44,222 nucleotides of DNA from an uncultured Prevotella sp. (GTDB lineage: Bacteria > Bacteroidota > Bacteroidia > Bacteroidales > Bacteroidaceae): contig CAKQPF010000029.1 in assembly GCA_934256705.1 (NCBI GenBank), positions 1-44,222 on the forward strand, in the 5' to 3' direction. Below the pieces are notes generated by a model. That model had not been told where the DNA came from. It saw nothing but the letters and a program-made list of their open reading frames with translations, and ran no database searches. This document shows positions 17,301 to 26,922 of the stretch, piece after piece. Numbering within the stretch: the first letter of the stretch is position 1; the number at the start of each line of letters is the position of its first letter. Both the position numbers and the translations under genes were made by a program.

Positions 17301-20300
17301 CTGTCTTTGTAGTTGTAGTTTGCATTATAGCAGCCACCCACTATCTTCTCCTTGATGACGAGACCTTCAGGGAATGTGTATTCCACAGCGTTTCCTATCT
17401 TCATATCTTTCTCGAGAGTGCCCACCGGATAGTCAGCCTCCGTCATAGGATAGACATTCATATTGCCACGGTTTCCACCGCAGCAGAACGTGCCGATGGT
17501 GCAGTCTGTCAGGCCTTCACCAGTCTCGTTGCCATTCCATGTCAGCTTGCCCTGGATATTGGTCTCTACAGGTTGGAAGTAGAGGTCGATGAGATGCGGA
17601 TAGACTGTATGTCGATTCTCGTTTCTGGTAGAGAGATAAAGGGTGCTGATGCTCTTGTTTGACGGGTCTCCCGTCCAGTCGATGGAGTCGGCAAGGTTGA
17701 GTTCCTTACTGTAATCATACACACTGCCATTGAGCTTTCGGAATTTGTTCATGAAGTCATTGTCCTCGGAAGATGCGAACATCTCATCGCCGTTGCAACC
17801 CATGAATACGCGTCCTATTCTGACATGATTGCCGATATTGATGGAGATGTTTCCCACCATTGGGTCGGCATCCGTCTTGCTGTTCTTCACTTTCTGCACA
17901 GTGGCAGAGTTTCCGCCGCCATATACGTCGCCATCGATAGTGGCGCCATCATCAGGCGTATTGCCTTCGATGGTGATATTCACCTTATTGGTGAGCGGAC
18001 GCCATGAGTTGATGTTCACTATCTTTGCCGCATCACTTGCAGCGAGGAAAGAAGGCATGGTCTCGCGCATTGGTACGGTATATACCAAAGGCACAGTCTC
18101 GGAATTAGGATCATCGGGATTGAGAGGGTAATGCTCGTTGACAGTCACCTTGTCATTGCCTTTCTTGTCGAGGGCATAGAGGTAATTACCGTTTCCCGCA
18201 CCATATACATTGCCGTAAATATGTCCTCCAAGGATGCTGATATTGGTGCCGGAACCGCCATTATCCTTGAAGTAACCCTTCTCGTCGAGCACGATGTTGA
18301 CATATCCAGATACGTCATTGCCTCCATATACTCCATTGTGGATGTTTATGTCAGCATTGCTCAATTTGGCAGAAGTATCAGACTTGCTGCCTATCACCAC
18401 ATTAGTGCCTTTGAGGACATCGCCCATCAGTCCGCCACCGAAGATGTCATGGCAGTCTATAGCCTTGATTCTCACATCAGTGGAATCTACAGAACTGTAG
18501 AAACCACCGCCGAATACTCGACGGCAGAAAGCACCGCCAGGACCCTCGATGTGGGTGGTTCCGCATACAGTGCCGGAATAGCCACCGCCCACAATGTCCA
18601 TTATGGCGTAGTCACCGATGAAATGCATGTACTCCTTGCCTTTCTCAATGTCGAAATCCTTTTTGCTTCCACGCTCTTCCATCGATACATTGACATGAGT
18701 ATCACCTTTCACGTATGTGTTTTCGCCAAAGCCACCGCCGAATACGCAGAAGTGTGGCGAGCCCACCTTATTATATATCTCCTTCCATTCGTTGGTGTTA
18801 AAGAAGTTGACATTCTGTCCTGACACTACATGAGTGCTCTCATGGAGAAGACCTTTCTTTAGGGTAAGATAGGTGTTGTGATCCACTGTGCAAGCCACGT
18901 TGCCGCCTGCATATATATTATGGTTTATCCTAAATTTCAGAGCATTATGGTCATATTGTGGCGAATATGTCGTACCATTGATGATGCTGGCAGGATACCA
19001 TGCACGATTATCAGCGAGCCAATAGGAAGCAAGCAGTGCCTTGCCGCCACAGATGAATACATTAGTATTATATTTAACGTCAGCAGAAGTCACCATCATC
19101 GAGTCTTTGCCATCCACGGAAACGGTGTCACAGCATCCCAGTCCTCCGCCATAGATGCCATGACCGATATAACCGTCATAGACAGTCATGAGAGTGTTGC
19201 CATAGACAGTGCCGTTCTCGCAACCTCCATAGATACGCTCCATGAATATAGGAATGATGTCCTTATTGATATTGTCGGCAGGATGCTTCATGTTTTCCTC
19301 GCTCTCAGGGGAGAGATACTTGCCGTCTGTCCAATAAGGATAGGTCATTACGGGTCTGTCGATTACCAGACAGGTGTTGCCGTATATTCCTCCCAGCTGC
19401 CTGTAATCCTTGCATTGGGTGGACAGACGACCCCTGCCACCGGCAAATACCTGTGACATCACGGCACCGCCACGTATGTTTACCAGCGTGGTGCGCTCGT
19501 CCGGATTTGTGTATTTTCTGATGTCAAACTGTGAAGACGAAGCCTCCTTAGTGCCAACATTAGCCACGTCGCCGCCACCATATATGCTTCCGAAGATGAG
19601 TGTGCGGTAAACCATGTAGTTGTTTTCATATTGCAGGTTTCTGCCATATACGTGAACGGCCGTCTTGTTGACACGAGCCATTTTCGGAAAGTCAATGAAT
19701 GCACCGTTATGATATTCAGACTCTATTCCGGCACCGCCGCCATAGACATTCTGCGAGATGATGCCGGCCTTCATGAATATGCTGGAATTGCCGCTGACTG
19801 TGCCGAAATCATAGGCAGTTCCGTCTGTGAAATCACCGAAAGGCACAGCTCCCAGTCCTGCTCCGTATATGTCGCGGCAGTTGAGTTGGCAGTCGGTTTC
19901 CACGTAAGTGTCACCTGTCACATAGCCGGAATATCCACCACCATGTATCACCTGGAATGTAAAGCCGGACAAACCGGGATTCCATGCCCAGCGACTGGCG
20001 TGGTAACGAAGGAATGTTCTGCTGTCATTCTCAGCGTCATTGATTCCACTACCTGCTGCACTACCGTAATAGAGTTTCTTCTCTTCATTGGAAACCTTGC
20101 TGAAATCCAGCTTCAGACTCTCCTCAAACTTTTTGTAAGTCAGGAGGTCGGAGACCTGGTTGCGGTAGCGGTATGTGGTGTCGTTGATGGTGACGAGGCC
20201 GTTATTGTCGATTCTTGAGCCCGGTTGTGCATATACTTCAGTCCTTGCCACCTTGGTATTGGCACCATATCCGGCTCCGAAAACGGAGAATTGAGGGTCG

Positions 20301-23300
20301 GCAGTGTTCTCCGAACTGATAAACCAGCACAGGCTCTGCAATCTGGTGCAGTCGAACATGGAGATGGTTCTGCCCTTCGTGTCCTCTATGTCAGCGAGAG
20401 GGGAGTGGTTGACTATCACGATAGCAGAACCTGTGCCCGAAGCCGCCGTAGTGCTTTCGTATGTTCCAACGTCGCAGGCACGGTTGCCACCACCGAATAT
20501 GTTGTGGCTCATCTTGAATATCTGGCGGTCGAAATCAAAGAACTGCTTGGTGGTTTCATCGTTCTTTATACGGTTTATCACCTCTTTGACCGTCTGGTCA
20601 TCAATCTCTCTTAGAGTAGGAGCAGACTGTATAGCCTTTACTATCTGCTTGTATTCATCTATGTTGCTGCATATAGGCTTGCTGTCAGCTTCGGCTTCCG
20701 TCCATGTGGTGACTATGCCTTTGCTGTCAGCTTTCCTGTTCCATATCCATGTTCCGCCATCGATTCTCACCTTCGTATTGCCGAGGATATTGGCAAAGGT
20801 GAGGCTCTTGCGGGCGTCTCCTTCGTATTTCCTGCCAAGAATCTGCCGTTTCGTGTAGGTTTCAGCGTCATCATTGCCGTTTACGTCGGTGCTGACGGGC
20901 ACATTGCCATAGCCTCCGCCGAAGATATCCATGCCGAGCAATCCGCCTTCCACATGCACCATGGCGTTGCCTTCCACAGTGCCGTAAGCGCATCCGCCGT
21001 AGATGCAGTTCCATATATTCGGGACGTTATTGCCGTGGCTGTCGATGGATGCGCCGGCAGGAGCATCGGTATTGGCTATGTGTACCAATGTGTTGCCGTT
21101 GATGCGGCCCACCTTAGTGTAGTCAATGGCATTGCCGACGGTGAGTCCTCTGCCACCGCCGAATACGTTTCCGAATATGTCTCCACCGATGATGTTGACC
21201 CATGTGCGGTAATTGTCTGCACGATAACCCTTGAATGTGCCGTTCGTCTGATCGATTTCGGATGCGCTGAGCGCCTCTACCGCATAGTCGGGTTTAGGGT
21301 TTTCTTGTCCGATATTGGCAATATCGCCACCACCGAATACGTTTCCGAAGATGCGTGCATCGTCAGAGACCTCCACTCTTGTGGTGCCAATGACACGTGC
21401 TACGTTCGTGAAATCCATATTATTGCCGGATTTCACGCCGGCACCGCCACCGAATACGTCGCCATAGGTGTAAGCGCCTTTGACAAATACTTCGGTATTG
21501 CCGCCTACTTGTCCGGTAGTGTTGTCGGCAGTGGATGCGGGATCACCAAAGCCTCCACCGTATATGCGGTGCAGGAAAGTCTGTCCATCCACGGTGACTC
21601 TGGTGTTATGCTCCACAAGACCGGCATATCCGCCTCCGAGAACGCCAAGCACGGTGAAGTTTGGAATACCTTTGGAATTGTCAAAGACGGGTTGTGTAGT
21701 CCTCGTATCAGCCTGCGAAGCAATACTTTCTTCGTCTTCAATGCCGTCGGTGCTATCATCAAGGGAGGTGATGTCAGTAGTGTTGAAATGGTGTGGGCGT
21801 GCCATCTGCTCGGTGTCGTCGTCCACTTCTGCATCATAGATGCTGTAGTCGCCCTCCACATTGACGGTGACATCGGTATTACCCACCTTCGTGTTAATGC
21901 CTTTACCGCCTCCAAAGACGTAGAAATGAGGGTTTTCATTGTCATTGTATGATGCTTTCCATTCGTCAGTCTTCAGCAGTGAGTAAGGGGTCATTCCCTT
22001 TTGCACAAAGACTTTCGTGGTGTCATGGACAATGCATGCCACGTTGCCGCCTCCGAAGATATTGTGCGGATAGAGGAAATGGTCATTGTCAGTAGGTTTC
22101 TCCTTGCCGTAGAAGAGGCTTTCGCTGATTTCGTAGGAATCATTAGTGGCAGTATCAGTGCCAGAAGTTCCGTCAGAGTTCCATTCTATCTTGCTGTTTC
22201 CAGCAGCCTCCTTGTCCCAGAGATAGAATTTGCCCTTTGTCATGCTCGCTTCATCATCCCATTGCCACATCTTGTTCCAGATGACATTGATGGAGAAATT
22301 GTCCGCATTCTTGCTGTCATTTCCATCATCCTCGCCTTTCATGTCCTGTGCAAGGTTGACATAAGTGTTTCCAATCACGTCAGCAGAAGTGATTGGAGTG
22401 GTGGTGATATTGCCCTTGCCACCACCGAATATCTCGCCTGCAAAGTTTGCTGCATAGATATTGATGCTGGTGTTACCCTCGACTTTGGCGTAGTTTCCGC
22501 CGCCATAGATGTCTCCATAGATGTAAGGAGCCTGCCTTGAGTCGCCGAGGAAAGTGGCATTCGTGTTGCCAATGATCTTTCCGATGTCCTCCGGTTTCCA
22601 GTTGGAGTCAGCGTTTGCGGGCTTTTCTTTGTTGCTTCTACCGTTGCCTCCGGCAAATACCGAACCGCGGATGTCTGCGTTGTCGCTGATTCTTACGTTG
22701 GTGGCATCACCTTTATATTCCACGACAGCCATGTCGCCGCCGCCATATATGTTGCCAAAGAAGGTGCCGGCATGGATATTGACCTTTGACTGTCCTGACA
22801 CTTTTGCCATTTCAGTAAGCGTGGTAGGTGCGGCTCCGGTCTTGATATCGCTATCCACGAATCCTACTCCATATCCGCCTCCGAACACAGAACAGTGGAA
22901 CTCACCACCGTAGATGTTGAGCTCCACGTTGCCGTATGTCTGTCCGAGACTGGTGTATTCAGTGGCAGTTCCGCCATATTTGTTTGTCTTGTAGTAATAA
23001 TCAGTGCCACGTCCACCGGCGAAAATGCCGTTCTTGCAATGGAATATACCGCCATTGATGGTAAGAAAAGACACAGTCTTGTCCTTTCCTCCATACACAT
23101 TTCCTCCATATATGCTCGGGGTGGCATTGAAAGTCCACAGACTTTTGCTCATATATCCGCTGCCGCCGGCATATATACCGTCGATTTTCTCGCTTTCCGA
23201 ACCGAACACGCCGCCATTGATGATAATCCTGGTATTGGTGTTTGAAGGGTCTATATCGGTAAAGGTGTGGGTCTGGGCATCGTAGCAATGGTATTTTATA

Positions 23301-26300
23301 AGATTGTTTATAGCATTTTCATACGGTCCATAGAGCATCACCTTCTCCGTGGCATCGCTCCAATAAGGAATATTTTTGTCAGGAGTATGGTGGGCATCCG
23401 TGCCGATACCGTTCATTCCGCCTGCTCCGGCACCGAATATTCCGCAGAGGATGTTTTCCTTTTTCTTGTTGTCTTCAGGCAGAATCCTGAAGGTGCCGCC
23501 ATTGATTGTTATGGTGCTGTAGCCATAGAATGGATTGTTTACCTTCACGGATGCTACGTGACCACGACCGGCACTGCCGCCATACAGTTCGGTGACAATG
23601 ACGCGTGAGTTGATGTCCTCGTCGGCATTGTTTTCTGATTTCTCCGGGTCGAGGATGATGTTGGCGCGTCCCATGAAGGTATTGCATGGCACATGTATCT
23701 TTGTATCAGAGCCTTCCGGATAATTGAATGTAAGGTCTCTGTCGTTACCCAGCGTGCCGTTGACGATACGTGCCACCTTTCCGCTTCTGACAATGATATC
23801 CACGTCGGCATACATCGCTCCCTCATGGTTTCCGGCAAGGATGATGCCAGCATCGTAGTCGCTCTGCCTTTTTTCTGTACTGCCTTTGATTTCTCTTGGG
23901 GTATTGTTGGCATCATTCCATTTCCTGTCTATGTCCACCGTTATGGTGCACTTGATTGGCAGGTTGGGAGTTCCCATCACGCCATTGTATGTGTTGTCAT
24001 CTTTATCGCCATCCTTGGCAGTCTGTCGTCCTCCAGCGCAGATGGCTGAATAGAATCCGGACTTGACGGTGATGCTGAAGCCTTCCTTTCCGTGGGGAAT
24101 AGACTCTTCGAAGGCTTTGATATTCGCCTCGTTGCTTAAAGGATAGAAGCGTCCGTCGTTGTTGAAACCGCCGAAGATCTGCATGGCAGTCGTCACTGCA
24201 CCGTCGATGGTGCCGTATTCCGGGGAGTTCTGGTTGAAGCCTGTCATTCGCAGACTGTCGCCCATCTCCAGGTTATGGTATTGGCAATAGATGTTCTTGT
24301 AGAAGTCGCCTTTGTCTGAGACATGATTGAAAGTGAGGTGCTCAAAGCGTGTGTCGCCCCATAAAGGCAAGCCTTGCGTGGCTCCCCTTATTTCTATGAC
24401 ACCCTCATAGTCAGTGCCTTCCCATTTGCCGGTGATGGTGACGTTGCGGCAGAAAGAAGATGAATCGGCTTTGTTCCAGTCGGCCAACTTCAGCATATTC
24501 TCTCCTTGATAATTATTAGTGAGATTAAATCCTTTGCTTGTGTCATAATCGCTTGTGCCTATCAGAACGATGAAATTCTCGTCCCACGAACCATTAGGAG
24601 AGAGCTTGCTGTATGCTCCTTCCCATGTACGCATCGGTTTGTTGGATGAGTAGCCCCATTCAGCACTGGTTTTACGATCCGATTCTTTTGTAGCCTGATT
24701 GTCAGTAGGCTTCAGATAAACCACCGTTGCCGCGCTCAACCATTGGCTGAGAAGGGTGACATTAGGCTCGGTGGTTACTGTGACGAGACAACTGTATCTG
24801 TTGTTGTGGGTAGCATCGGTAGGACGGGTGAAGCTTGGGGTGGTGTTATCCAGTTTTGTTGTGCCGTCATACCATTGATATTTGATGGCAAGTCCGAGGT
24901 CATCGTTGCTGAATCCCTCTTCAGTATTGTTGGCCACCGTGATGCTGTATGTGCCAGGATTGCTCTTGGAGTCAAGGGTGGCGGCCATTCTTATCGCCTT
25001 TACCGTTACGGTGTTGGTGCGTGATGTGCCGTCTGGCAGGATGGCATAGACGTATTGGTCGTAGTCCTTGCGTGGCAGAATGTATGAAGAGCTTTCAGTC
25101 TCGCTGAGCAGACTTGCGCTTGAATTGCCGTCAGAGACATACCAGAGATATTTCTCGCTTGAAGGTTTGCCGTCAGCGGAATACACTGTCAAGGTATCTC
25201 TCTTGTCACGCTCCAGCATCAGTTTGGCGGTGTTGAATGAGAAGGATTTCGTTCCGGTGTTGAAAGCCAAGGTCTTGTTGTCAAGGCCCTTGTCATTGAT
25301 ATACTGATTGCAAATGTCTATGAATTCTTTTCCGAAACTTGCGACCTCCTTTTCTGTTCCGTCGTTGTTTTTGCCAGTTACTTTGTTGGCAGAGGTATAG
25401 TATAATGTTTTCTTTGCTTCTGCAGGAAAACTGTTCTGATAGGAAGGACCGTAGAATGTTATTACGCTGCCGATGGTGCTATTGCTGTTGGATATAGGCT
25501 TTGGACCATGGACATAAATGTTTGTAGGACAGATGTTGTAACTGTTATTCGTGGTAAAGGTGGTGGCGCAACCGATACCGCCGGAGATGGTTACTGTCTT
25601 TACAGTGGCTTTTGAGAGCATGTTTATCTCCGTGTCGGAAGAGATATTGTATATCCTGAATACTCCGCCGCCGATATAGCCCACAATGCCGCCTATTCTA
25701 TAGGTGCCACTTGCAGTGTATGCCTCTTCATTGTCAGTGATTCGTGAATTGCGTATGATGATATTGCTGATTTCGGCATTCTTTGTAAGGTCAGCGGCAA
25801 GGATGCCGAGTTTTACAGTGCCACTACCTACAGGCTTGTAATCCTTCGTCTTCTCTACAGTGGCATTGTCGATGACAAGATTTGAGACAGAAGCAAAGCC
25901 TGCCTCGTTTGCCGCAGTGCCGTTGAGACGGGAGAAGAGTCCCCATGAAGCCTCCTTGCCGTTAGCGTTGGTCCAGCATATATGCATATTTCTGATGGCG
26001 TGTCCGTCACCATCAAACTTGCCGGCAAAGAAATAAGCCTTCTCCGGATTCCATTTGCCAATAGGCATCCAGAGTCCTTTACTGAGGTCGATGTCGGATG
26101 TCAGTCGGAAGTGCTTTCCGGAATACAGCGTGCCGCTGGTGACGTTGCGGGCCAGCAGAGCCAGTTCCTTATCGTTGCTGATGAGGAAAGGCTTCTCCTT
26201 GGTGCCGTCGCCCTGCGTGCCGTCATCGTAAGGATGGAAACTGTCGGCATAGAAGTGCTTGCCGTCATAGTCTTCACCGTAAGTCTTGGGATTGATGTCA

Positions 26301-26620
26301 AATTCCACAGTCCGGGTGTTTCCGGAAGACTCGATGGTGACCACAGCCTTGCGGACATGATTGCATAGCTTCAGAGTGATGGTCTTGCCGCCATCGCTCG
26401 CATTGGTCTCTTTTCCGTCAATCGTCCATTTGCAGTTGCTGCCTTCGGTGGTGCTTCCCGAAGGCAATGAATAAGACACCTCTTCCTTGTCTAAATCCAA
26501 TGTCTCTATGATGTCTTTGGCTGTTAAGTCTTGTGCCAATGCAGTCTGAATGCTTGCTAATAATATAGCCATGACTGCGATGAGATTTCTGCATACCTGA
26601 TATGTAGAACGTATTGTCAT
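11315..26620 (-). CDS. Giant 5101-residue secreted beta-helix protein with T9SS-like sorting domain
   Basis: The N terminus is a signal peptide (MAILLASIQTALAQ, cleavage near residue 30). A GLUG-like module (about 150-215: FAGKFDGDGHAIRNMHI) and Ig-like strands (about 480-660: YLWYVSDG, YQWYDGTTKL) follow. A very long right-handed beta-helix (about 700-3600) has roughly forty turns of the type (I/V)(F/Y)GGG. Within it, a block of about 520-530 residues recurs, each copy starting near GGNxAC at residues 1523, 2042 and 2567. A second GLUG-like module lies near 4370. The last 70 residues (LRVFTPAGQLYRLL, PGLFIFGGMKVRVW) look like a T9SS type A sorting domain. It is probably a surface adhesin or matrix protein. 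No catalytic motif was found and the reading frame is intact. Confidence 0.9.
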   Translation of the reverse strand: MTIRSTYQVCRNLIAVMAILLASIQTALAQDLTAKDIIETLDLDKEEVSYSLPSGSTTEGSNCKWTIDGKETNASDGGKTITLKLCNHVRKAVVTIESSGNTRTVEFDINPKTYGEDYDGKHFYADSFHPYDDGTQGDGTKEKPFLISNDKELALLARNVTSGTLYSGKHFRLTSDIDLSKGLWMPIGKWNPEKAYFFAGKFDGDGHAIRNMHICWTNANGKEASWGLFSRLNGTAANEAGFASVSNLVIDNATVEKTKDYKPVGSGTVKLGILAADLTKNAEISNIIIRNSRITDNEEAYTASGTYRIGGIVGYIGGGVFRIYNISSDTEINMLSKATVKTVTISGGIGCATTFTTNNSYNICPTNIYVHGPKPISNSNSTIGSVITFYGPSYQNSFPAEAKKTLYYTSANKVTGKNNDGTEKEVASFGKEFIDICNQYINDKGLDNKTLAFNTGTKSFSFNTAKLMLERDKRDTLTVYSADGKPSSEKYLWYVSDGNSSASLLSETESSSYILPRKDYDQYVYAILPDGTSRTNTVTVKAIRMAATLDSKSNPGTYSITVANNTEEGFSNDDLGLAIKYQWYDGTTKLDNTTPSFTRPTDATHNNRYSCLVTVTTEPNVTLLSQWLSAATVVYLKPTDNQATKESDRKTSAEWGYSSNKPMRTWEGAYSKLSPNGSWDENFIVLIGTSDYDTSKGFNLTNNYQGENMLKLADWNKADSSSFCRNVTITGKWEGTDYEGVIEIRGATQGLPLWGDTRFEHLTFNHVSDKGDFYKNIYCQYHNLEMGDSLRMTGFNQNSPEYGTIDGAVTTAMQIFGGFNNDGRFYPLSNEANIKAFEESIPHGKEGFSITVKSGFYSAICAGGRQTAKDGDKDDNTYNGVMGTPNLPIKCTITVDIDRKWNDANNTPREIKGSTEKRQSDYDAGIILAGNHEGAMYADVDIIVRSGKVARIVNGTLGNDRDLTFNYPEGSDTKIHVPCNTFMGRANIILDPEKSENNADEDINSRVIVTELYGGSAGRGHVASVKVNNPFYGYSTITINGGTFRILPEDNKKKENILCGIFGAGAGGMNGIGTDAHHTPDKNIPYWSDATEKVMLYGPYENAINNLIKYHCYDAQTHTFTDIDPSNTNTRIIINGGVFGSESEKIDGIYAGGSGYMSKSLWTFNATPSIYGGNVYGGKDKTVSFLTINGGIFHCKNGIFAGGRGTDYYYKTNKYGGTATEYTSLGQTYGNVELNIYGGEFHCSVFGGGYGVGFVDSDIKTGAAPTTLTEMAKVSGQSKVNIHAGTFFGNIYGGGDMAVVEYKGDATNVRISDNADIRGSVFAGGNGRSNKEKPANADSNWKPEDIGKIIGNTNATFLGDSRQAPYIYGDIYGGGNYAKVEGNTSINIYAANFAGEIFGGGKGNITTTPITSADVIGNTYVNLAQDMKGEDDGNDSKNADNFSINVIWNKMWQWDDEASMTKGKFYLWDKEAAGNSKIEWNSDGTSGTDTATNDSYEISESLFYGKEKPTDNDHFLYPHNIFGGGNVACIVHDTTKVFVQKGMTPYSLLKTDEWKASYNDNENPHFYVFGGGKGINTKVGNTDVTVNVEGDYSIYDAEVDDDTEQMARPHHFNTTDITSLDDSTDGIEDEESIASQADTRTTQPVFDNSKGIPNFTVLGVLGGGYAGLVEHNTRVTVDGQTFLHRIYGGGFGDPASTADNTTGQVGGNTEVFVKGAYTYGDVFGGGAGVKSGNNMDFTNVARVIGTTRVEVSDDARIFGNVFGGGDIANIGQENPKPDYAVEALSASEIDQTNGTFKGYRADNYRTWVNIIGGDIFGNVFGGGRGLTVGNAIDYTKVGRINGNTLVHIANTDAPAGASIDSHGNNVPNIWNCIYGGCAYGTVEGNAMVHVEGGLLGMDIFGGGYGNVPVSTDVNGNDDAETYTKRQILGRKYEGDARKSLTFANILGNTKVRIDGGTWIWNRKADSKGIVTTWTEAEADSKPICSNIDEYKQIVKAIQSAPTLREIDDQTVKEVINRIKNDETTKQFFDFDRQIFKMSHNIFGGGNRACDVGTYESTTAASGTGSAIVIVNHSPLADIEDTKGRTISMFDCTRLQSLCWFISSENTADPQFSVFGAGYGANTKVARTEVYAQPGSRIDNNGLVTINDTTYRYRNQVSDLLTYKKFEESLKLDFSKVSNEEKKLYYGSAAGSGINDAENDSRTFLRYHASRWAWNPGLSGFTFQVIHGGGYSGYVTGDTYVETDCQLNCRDIYGAGLGAVPFGDFTDGTAYDFGTVSGNSSIFMKAGIISQNVYGGGAGIESEYHNGAFIDFPKMARVNKTAVHVYGRNLQYENNYMVYRTLIFGSIYGGGDVANVGTKEASSSQFDIRKYTNPDERTTLVNIRGGAVMSQVFAGGRGRLSTQCKDYRQLGGIYGNTCLVIDRPVMTYPYWTDGKYLSPESEENMKHPADNINKDIIPIFMERIYGGCENGTVYGNTLMTVYDGYIGHGIYGGGLGCCDTVSVDGKDSMMVTSADVKYNTNVFICGGKALLASYWLADNRAWYPASIINGTTYSPQYDHNALKFRINHNIYAGGNVACTVDHNTYLTLKKGLLHESTHVVSGQNVNFFNTNEWKEIYNKVGSPHFCVFGGGFGENTYVKGDTHVNVSMEERGSKKDFDIEKGKEYMHFIGDYAIMDIVGGGYSGTVCGTTHIEGPGGAFCRRVFGGGFYSSVDSTDVRIKAIDCHDIFGGGLMGDVLKGTNVVIGSKSDTSAKLSNADINIHNGVYGGNDVSGYVNIVLDEKGYFKDNGGSGTNISILGGHIYGNVYGAGNGNYLYALDKKGNDKVTVNEHYPLNPDDPNSETVPLVYTVPMRETMPSFLAASDAAKIVNINSWRPLTNKVNITIEGNTPDDGATIDGDVYGGGNSATVQKVKNSKTDADPMVGNISINIGNHVRIGRVFMGCNGDEMFASSEDNDFMNKFRKLNGSVYDYSKELNLADSIDWTGDPSNKSISTLYLSTRNENRHTVYPHLIDLYFQPVETNIQGKLTWNGNETGEGLTDCTIGTFCCGGNRGNMNVYPMTEADYPVGTLEKDMKIGNAVEYTFPEGLVIKEKIVGGCYNANYNYKDSVTHNGGYLLGTAHAPYPFIKLTVKNQFDPEIDTKENAYKGGNVYGGCYKSGTIQGDVDIILKSDMLNGKKRKMLENSNDLAATKPEYSALNVYGAGYGMESYVYGITHIEMAKGMTCSNPAIEADAFLPTGASANFVYGGGQQGNVIGVTNVEIFNGHVFRSVTGGSYAGYVWGSTMVKVGYPKYYKVKPLKTGRYFLTRTDQGNKDIDKGKDVTTETIKQTVHLLEDDMVSQSVYEAITSVWDKSSDAGIDISTDAKKADYFTLVDAENPSIGWENINITIGEAVYGGGYSLAQGSSVMADNTTVLKFTDRCNVDNAYTPTAAYQNELKNLPGGTTVGFGGNTTILIADRTKAPASASDNDTDRDHITISHQQMKKAQLSEGQDLLGYYYKGADGEYHYIYEAGKYQKGGNLPTNISSDDKSIYMYDNEGGIFGDGHLSYAQGFRCADLTGYGFAGSNIGSPKIINTFQRMDILRLTDNCFALLGARDYATNAMDKTPYSISRVGEIQMKSNDIVTDQDGSLKSGDNDNNYEKRARNYMGLSNNIHYVGALHSDVDFHTEKWHDGKGKQTGYGAGADTYMAVKQKYIDDYFNEGENKGKNYIFEKRNDGTARNMIGIASGYALKIQNIQEWKENGTTRQQLYYGPIYGVVEMNLIDVREDEGGGYVYADNVHKRPAHEGDDKAVDFLETTGNFVFPYTPKQGRYIVDDCFPVGYTALSDNGGRSNPDDAAPAHYWYVTGFNYHYNAHVTGFSYNLPYTFNSDNQDGIVSLAGLKPSQEVKILSWKTYSAHKEGYSCDLEERNYSKDSLDSARNPVMGKYKLFVGAANSQTYVKPLGKDEQQPSDPMALPGFAAQLDMKHDADAYSCKTLQSALPANLPDGDARIVFQLSDSTDNSSTDYYNAHLSEPCKATLVLTAPAMQYKDGTDGETEPVISMVSINNRLFTQNIDGTYTRVEDGNLAADTKYFYKNGETDLYQEISDTCRFYKKKNDTDGYEVIDKSAVQPNSSTTYYCILPRHYTYTVDLTIEYIQGPDIDGGITIENCALPGEMIRVNKNDINIKADEAFAVTGYYWRIGKRMKKDGKWTFEDETPWSKNNSSATGYDSYKEGSDETKGMFTGCHYDKTEAYLDIPAYYYMNGYGIQLGVTMNVPGLNDILPVNMHDADTLTVHNYQRMHPGMENVNLHLDKAMARASSDAAFARPRIYISDLTDLKAFTQFVDTIGTINEAIKDGANAEFCFTDDITVPDGFTGVKGSFRGILHGNGHVIHGIGADNALFGTNSGNIYNLGLSSGKIAANGPDAGGTYHCCFEYAPDSASPVHKVYDMEGNVKSDYSDDDFRYGRVAYDLNGYYLHARKAIRSNADHKLNDTDRKALAYVFDYYANGDFQYAHRNDSITGRNSGITYLRTGKDSNLPNYGNASTRHDKAHSIDTPRAVYAEGADGKQVFTGYQPLMGEGQKDMNDFIFWGQALQDVPADWATEISSHQNSFMANRVYRTEGYYGSTTPDRFHYNAYSQGAKYMDTYVHIPSTTAIDFSADDDNAVTFHAFIPKEGISRNLLVYTDADGKDAANASNACTVVGKALDYEENTQEALISGHHITLDNDNATTPLLHLVERTSDDTDSEGYACTNNDFCVPKAFQVTKRAWYTRKPNAYSNSDNDAWEGICLPFTVDKAVASLNGEITHFYGSAPEGTSASANHWNLHHEYWLRGMVSAGPSSADAKRTEASFLRPGNGLFTNGSADMKGVEYTFCNTFFRDTYGNKSYNYSDNSYYAQEHHWDDYLPLTASVPYIISLPGERYYEFDLSSKFYNARTNSKEPAQTVTFNAYATAGSAVSIPVTGDMKSTAGGYNHIGTFLCKATSEGSIYAIDREGTAFRDAEAKVMPFRTYMQRSASGAKGDYQVPSVIHIAKTRGIEAITPEVGEQQTDRQPDGSYIIVTAIGKQRVRIESNRTATLRVFTPAGQLYRLLDIRPGTATYSGFQPGLFIFGGMKVRVW

Positions 26621-26763
26621 ATTGGTGTTGTTGGGTATTTTTTTTGTTGGTTGAAATTGTGCTCGGTCGTCGTTTGATTTTTCTTTACTCCTGAAAACCG
26701 AAAAGCATTGTAGTTATCTTGTTTATATATGTCTTGCTATGCAAGAAAATCAGTTTAAGCGTT
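26621..26763 (-). other. Untranslated leader of the giant gene (no gene seen)
   Basis: The stretch from the giant gene start to its promoter is A/T-rich and holds no convincing open frame. Together with 26796-26922 it makes up a 302-bp gene-free gap before the end of umuC. I see no strong hairpin. Confidence 0.5.
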
Positions 26764-26795
26764 CAAAATTAGTGCTTTTTTCTTTTATTTCCAAA
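26764..26795 (-). promoter_or_regulatory. Promoter of the giant gene
   Basis: On the minus strand TTTG (26795-26792) is followed after 20 bp by TAATTTTG (26771-26764). This fits the Bacteroidetes -33/-7 consensus TTTG-N19-21-TAnnTTTG exactly. Transcription would start near 26758, about 137 nt ahead of the ATG at 26620. Confidence 0.75.
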
Positions 26796-26922
26796 TATTT
26801 CCCCTTTTTTCTATGGTTTTGTGACGCTGAAAGCATAAATTGGCATGAATTGAGTCCTATATTGTTGACATGAAATGGTTTTCACTCAAATCGTATCATG
26901 TCGTCACTTAGCGTCGGTTTTC

